A stretch of DNA of 5,006 bases, taken from assembly GCA_938091985.1 (NCBI GenBank), contig CALKOE010000502.1, positions 1 through 5,006 of the forward strand. The letters are read 5' to 3'. Within the stretch, counting starts at the first letter, position 1; the number at the start of each line of letters is the position of its first letter. Positions 4,537-5,006 of the stretch are shown piece after piece. Below the pieces are notes generated by a model. That model did no database searches. It had not been told where the DNA came from and saw only the letters and a program-made list of their open reading frames with translations. The translations under genes and the position numbers were made by a program. The stretch is from an uncultured Acidimicrobiales bacterium (GTDB taxonomy: Bacteria; Actinomycetota; Acidimicrobiia; Acidimicrobiales; Aldehydirespiratoraceae).

Positions 4537-5006
4537 ATGACCCCTGCCCTCGATGGCATCCGCGTGCTCGACTTCGCGTCGGTCGGCCCTGGCGCTCGAG
4601 CGTCGCGCATGTTGTCCGACTACGGCGCCGAGGTCATCAAGCTCGGGCCGACGCCGAAGGACGGCGGCAAGCAGATCGTGCCGCCCTACTACGCCTACAG
4701 CGGACACCGACTCATGCGCCGCGGGCTGCTCGACCTGAAGGCCGACGCCGGACGCGAGGCGTATTTGGCGCTCGCGAAGGACGCCGATGTCGTCCTCGAG
4801 AGCTTCCGGCCCGGAGTGGTCGACCGCCTCGGCATCGGCTACGAAGCCACCAGAGCGGTCAATGACCGCATCGTCTACTGCTCGACTTCGGGCTTCGGTC
4901 AGAGCGGACCCCAGTCGGCGTGGGCCGGTCACGACGTGAACTATCTCGCGGTCTCCGGCTACCTCGACTGCAGCGGTCGCCGCGCCGATGGCTCTCCTCC
5001 CCTTCC
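4537..5006 (+). CDS. CoA-transferase family III protein, probably alpha-methylacyl-CoA racemase-like; 3' end off the window
   Basis: The first 156 codons of a CaiB/BaiF-fold protein are present. MTPALDGIRVLDFASVGPG (1-19) gives the family start, with MLSDYGAEVIKLG at 25-37, LLDLKADAGR at 64-73, and VVLESFRPGVVDRLGIGYE at 85-103. AGHDVNYLAVSGYL at 130-143 follows. The GHDxNYL segment with His132 matches the racemization base His126 of Mycobacterium tuberculosis MCR. The partner Asp, about 30 residues later in that family, would fall just beyond the window edge. The product could therefore interconvert 2-methyl-acyl-CoA epimers rather than transfer CoA; transferase relatives cannot be excluded without the missing part. 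The gene starts 26 bases after the dehydrogenase stop with no obvious Shine-Dalgarno, consistent with translation coupled to the upstream gene. The N-terminal start matches family members. Confidence 0.88.
   Translation, partial: MTPALDGIRVLDFASVGPGARASRMLSDYGAEVIKLGPTPKDGGKQIVPPYYAYSGHRLMRRGLLDLKADAGREAYLALAKDADVVLESFRPGVVDRLGIGYEATRAVNDRIVYCSTSGFGQSGPQSAWAGHDVNYLAVSGYLDCSGRRADGSPPL

Noticed and set aside
4440..4932. Open frames on both strands (4440-4865 plus, 4531-4932 minus) around the last gene
   Set aside because: They overlap the recognisable racemase-like coding frame and show only Arg-rich or Asp/Val-rich shadow composition.

Overview
This is a GC-rich window (roughly 63-66% by eye, strong G/C preference at third codon positions). 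Its gene content (TetR-type operator, acyl-CoA dehydrogenase and CaiB/BaiF-type CoA enzymes, Tpx, YbaK) points to an actinomycetote, perhaps an Acidimicrobiia/Ilumatobacter-like lineage. That placement is inferred from style and protein flavour, not from any marker gene. No rRNA, tRNA, CRISPR or insertion sequence is visible, and no gap between genes exceeds about 100 bp.

Left part (1-1321). A thiol peroxidase gene (tpx, minus strand, 3' end cut off by the window edge) diverges from a short plus-strand pair. The first gene of the pair is ybaK, encoding a Cys-tRNA(Pro) deacylase that starts at GTG 551. Eighteen bases later comes a small gene that naive translation breaks at an in-frame TGA. 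Read through that TGA, 1055-1321 encodes an 88-residue SelW/Rdx-family protein whose redox motif is C-V-P-U, with the TGA exactly where the family has the second Cys or Sec. A GC-rich hairpin right after the TGA has the spacing and loop content expected of a bacterial SECIS element. This selenoprotein is the main discovery of the window. Ordinary annotation would call only a headless ORF from GTG 1112 and lose the active site.

Middle (1353-1971). A dual-specificity (DSP/PTP-like) protein phosphatase gene lies on the minus strand, convergent with the selenoprotein gene and divergent from the lipid genes to its right. It carries an intact HC(X5)R signature.

Right part (1972-5006). This is a plus-strand acyl-CoA block: a family III CoA-transferase with an Asp at the catalytic position, an acyl-CoA dehydrogenase, and the first 156 codons of a second family III protein that looks more like an alpha-methylacyl-CoA racemase. 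Between the first two genes is a perfect 17-bp palindrome overlapping a TAGAAT -10 box and followed by a good Shine-Dalgarno, which looks like a TetR-family operator/promoter. Together the genes suggest CoA activation, alpha,beta-dehydrogenation and possibly stereo-inversion of a (branched or cyclic) carboxylic acid. The actual substrate cannot be read from the sequence.
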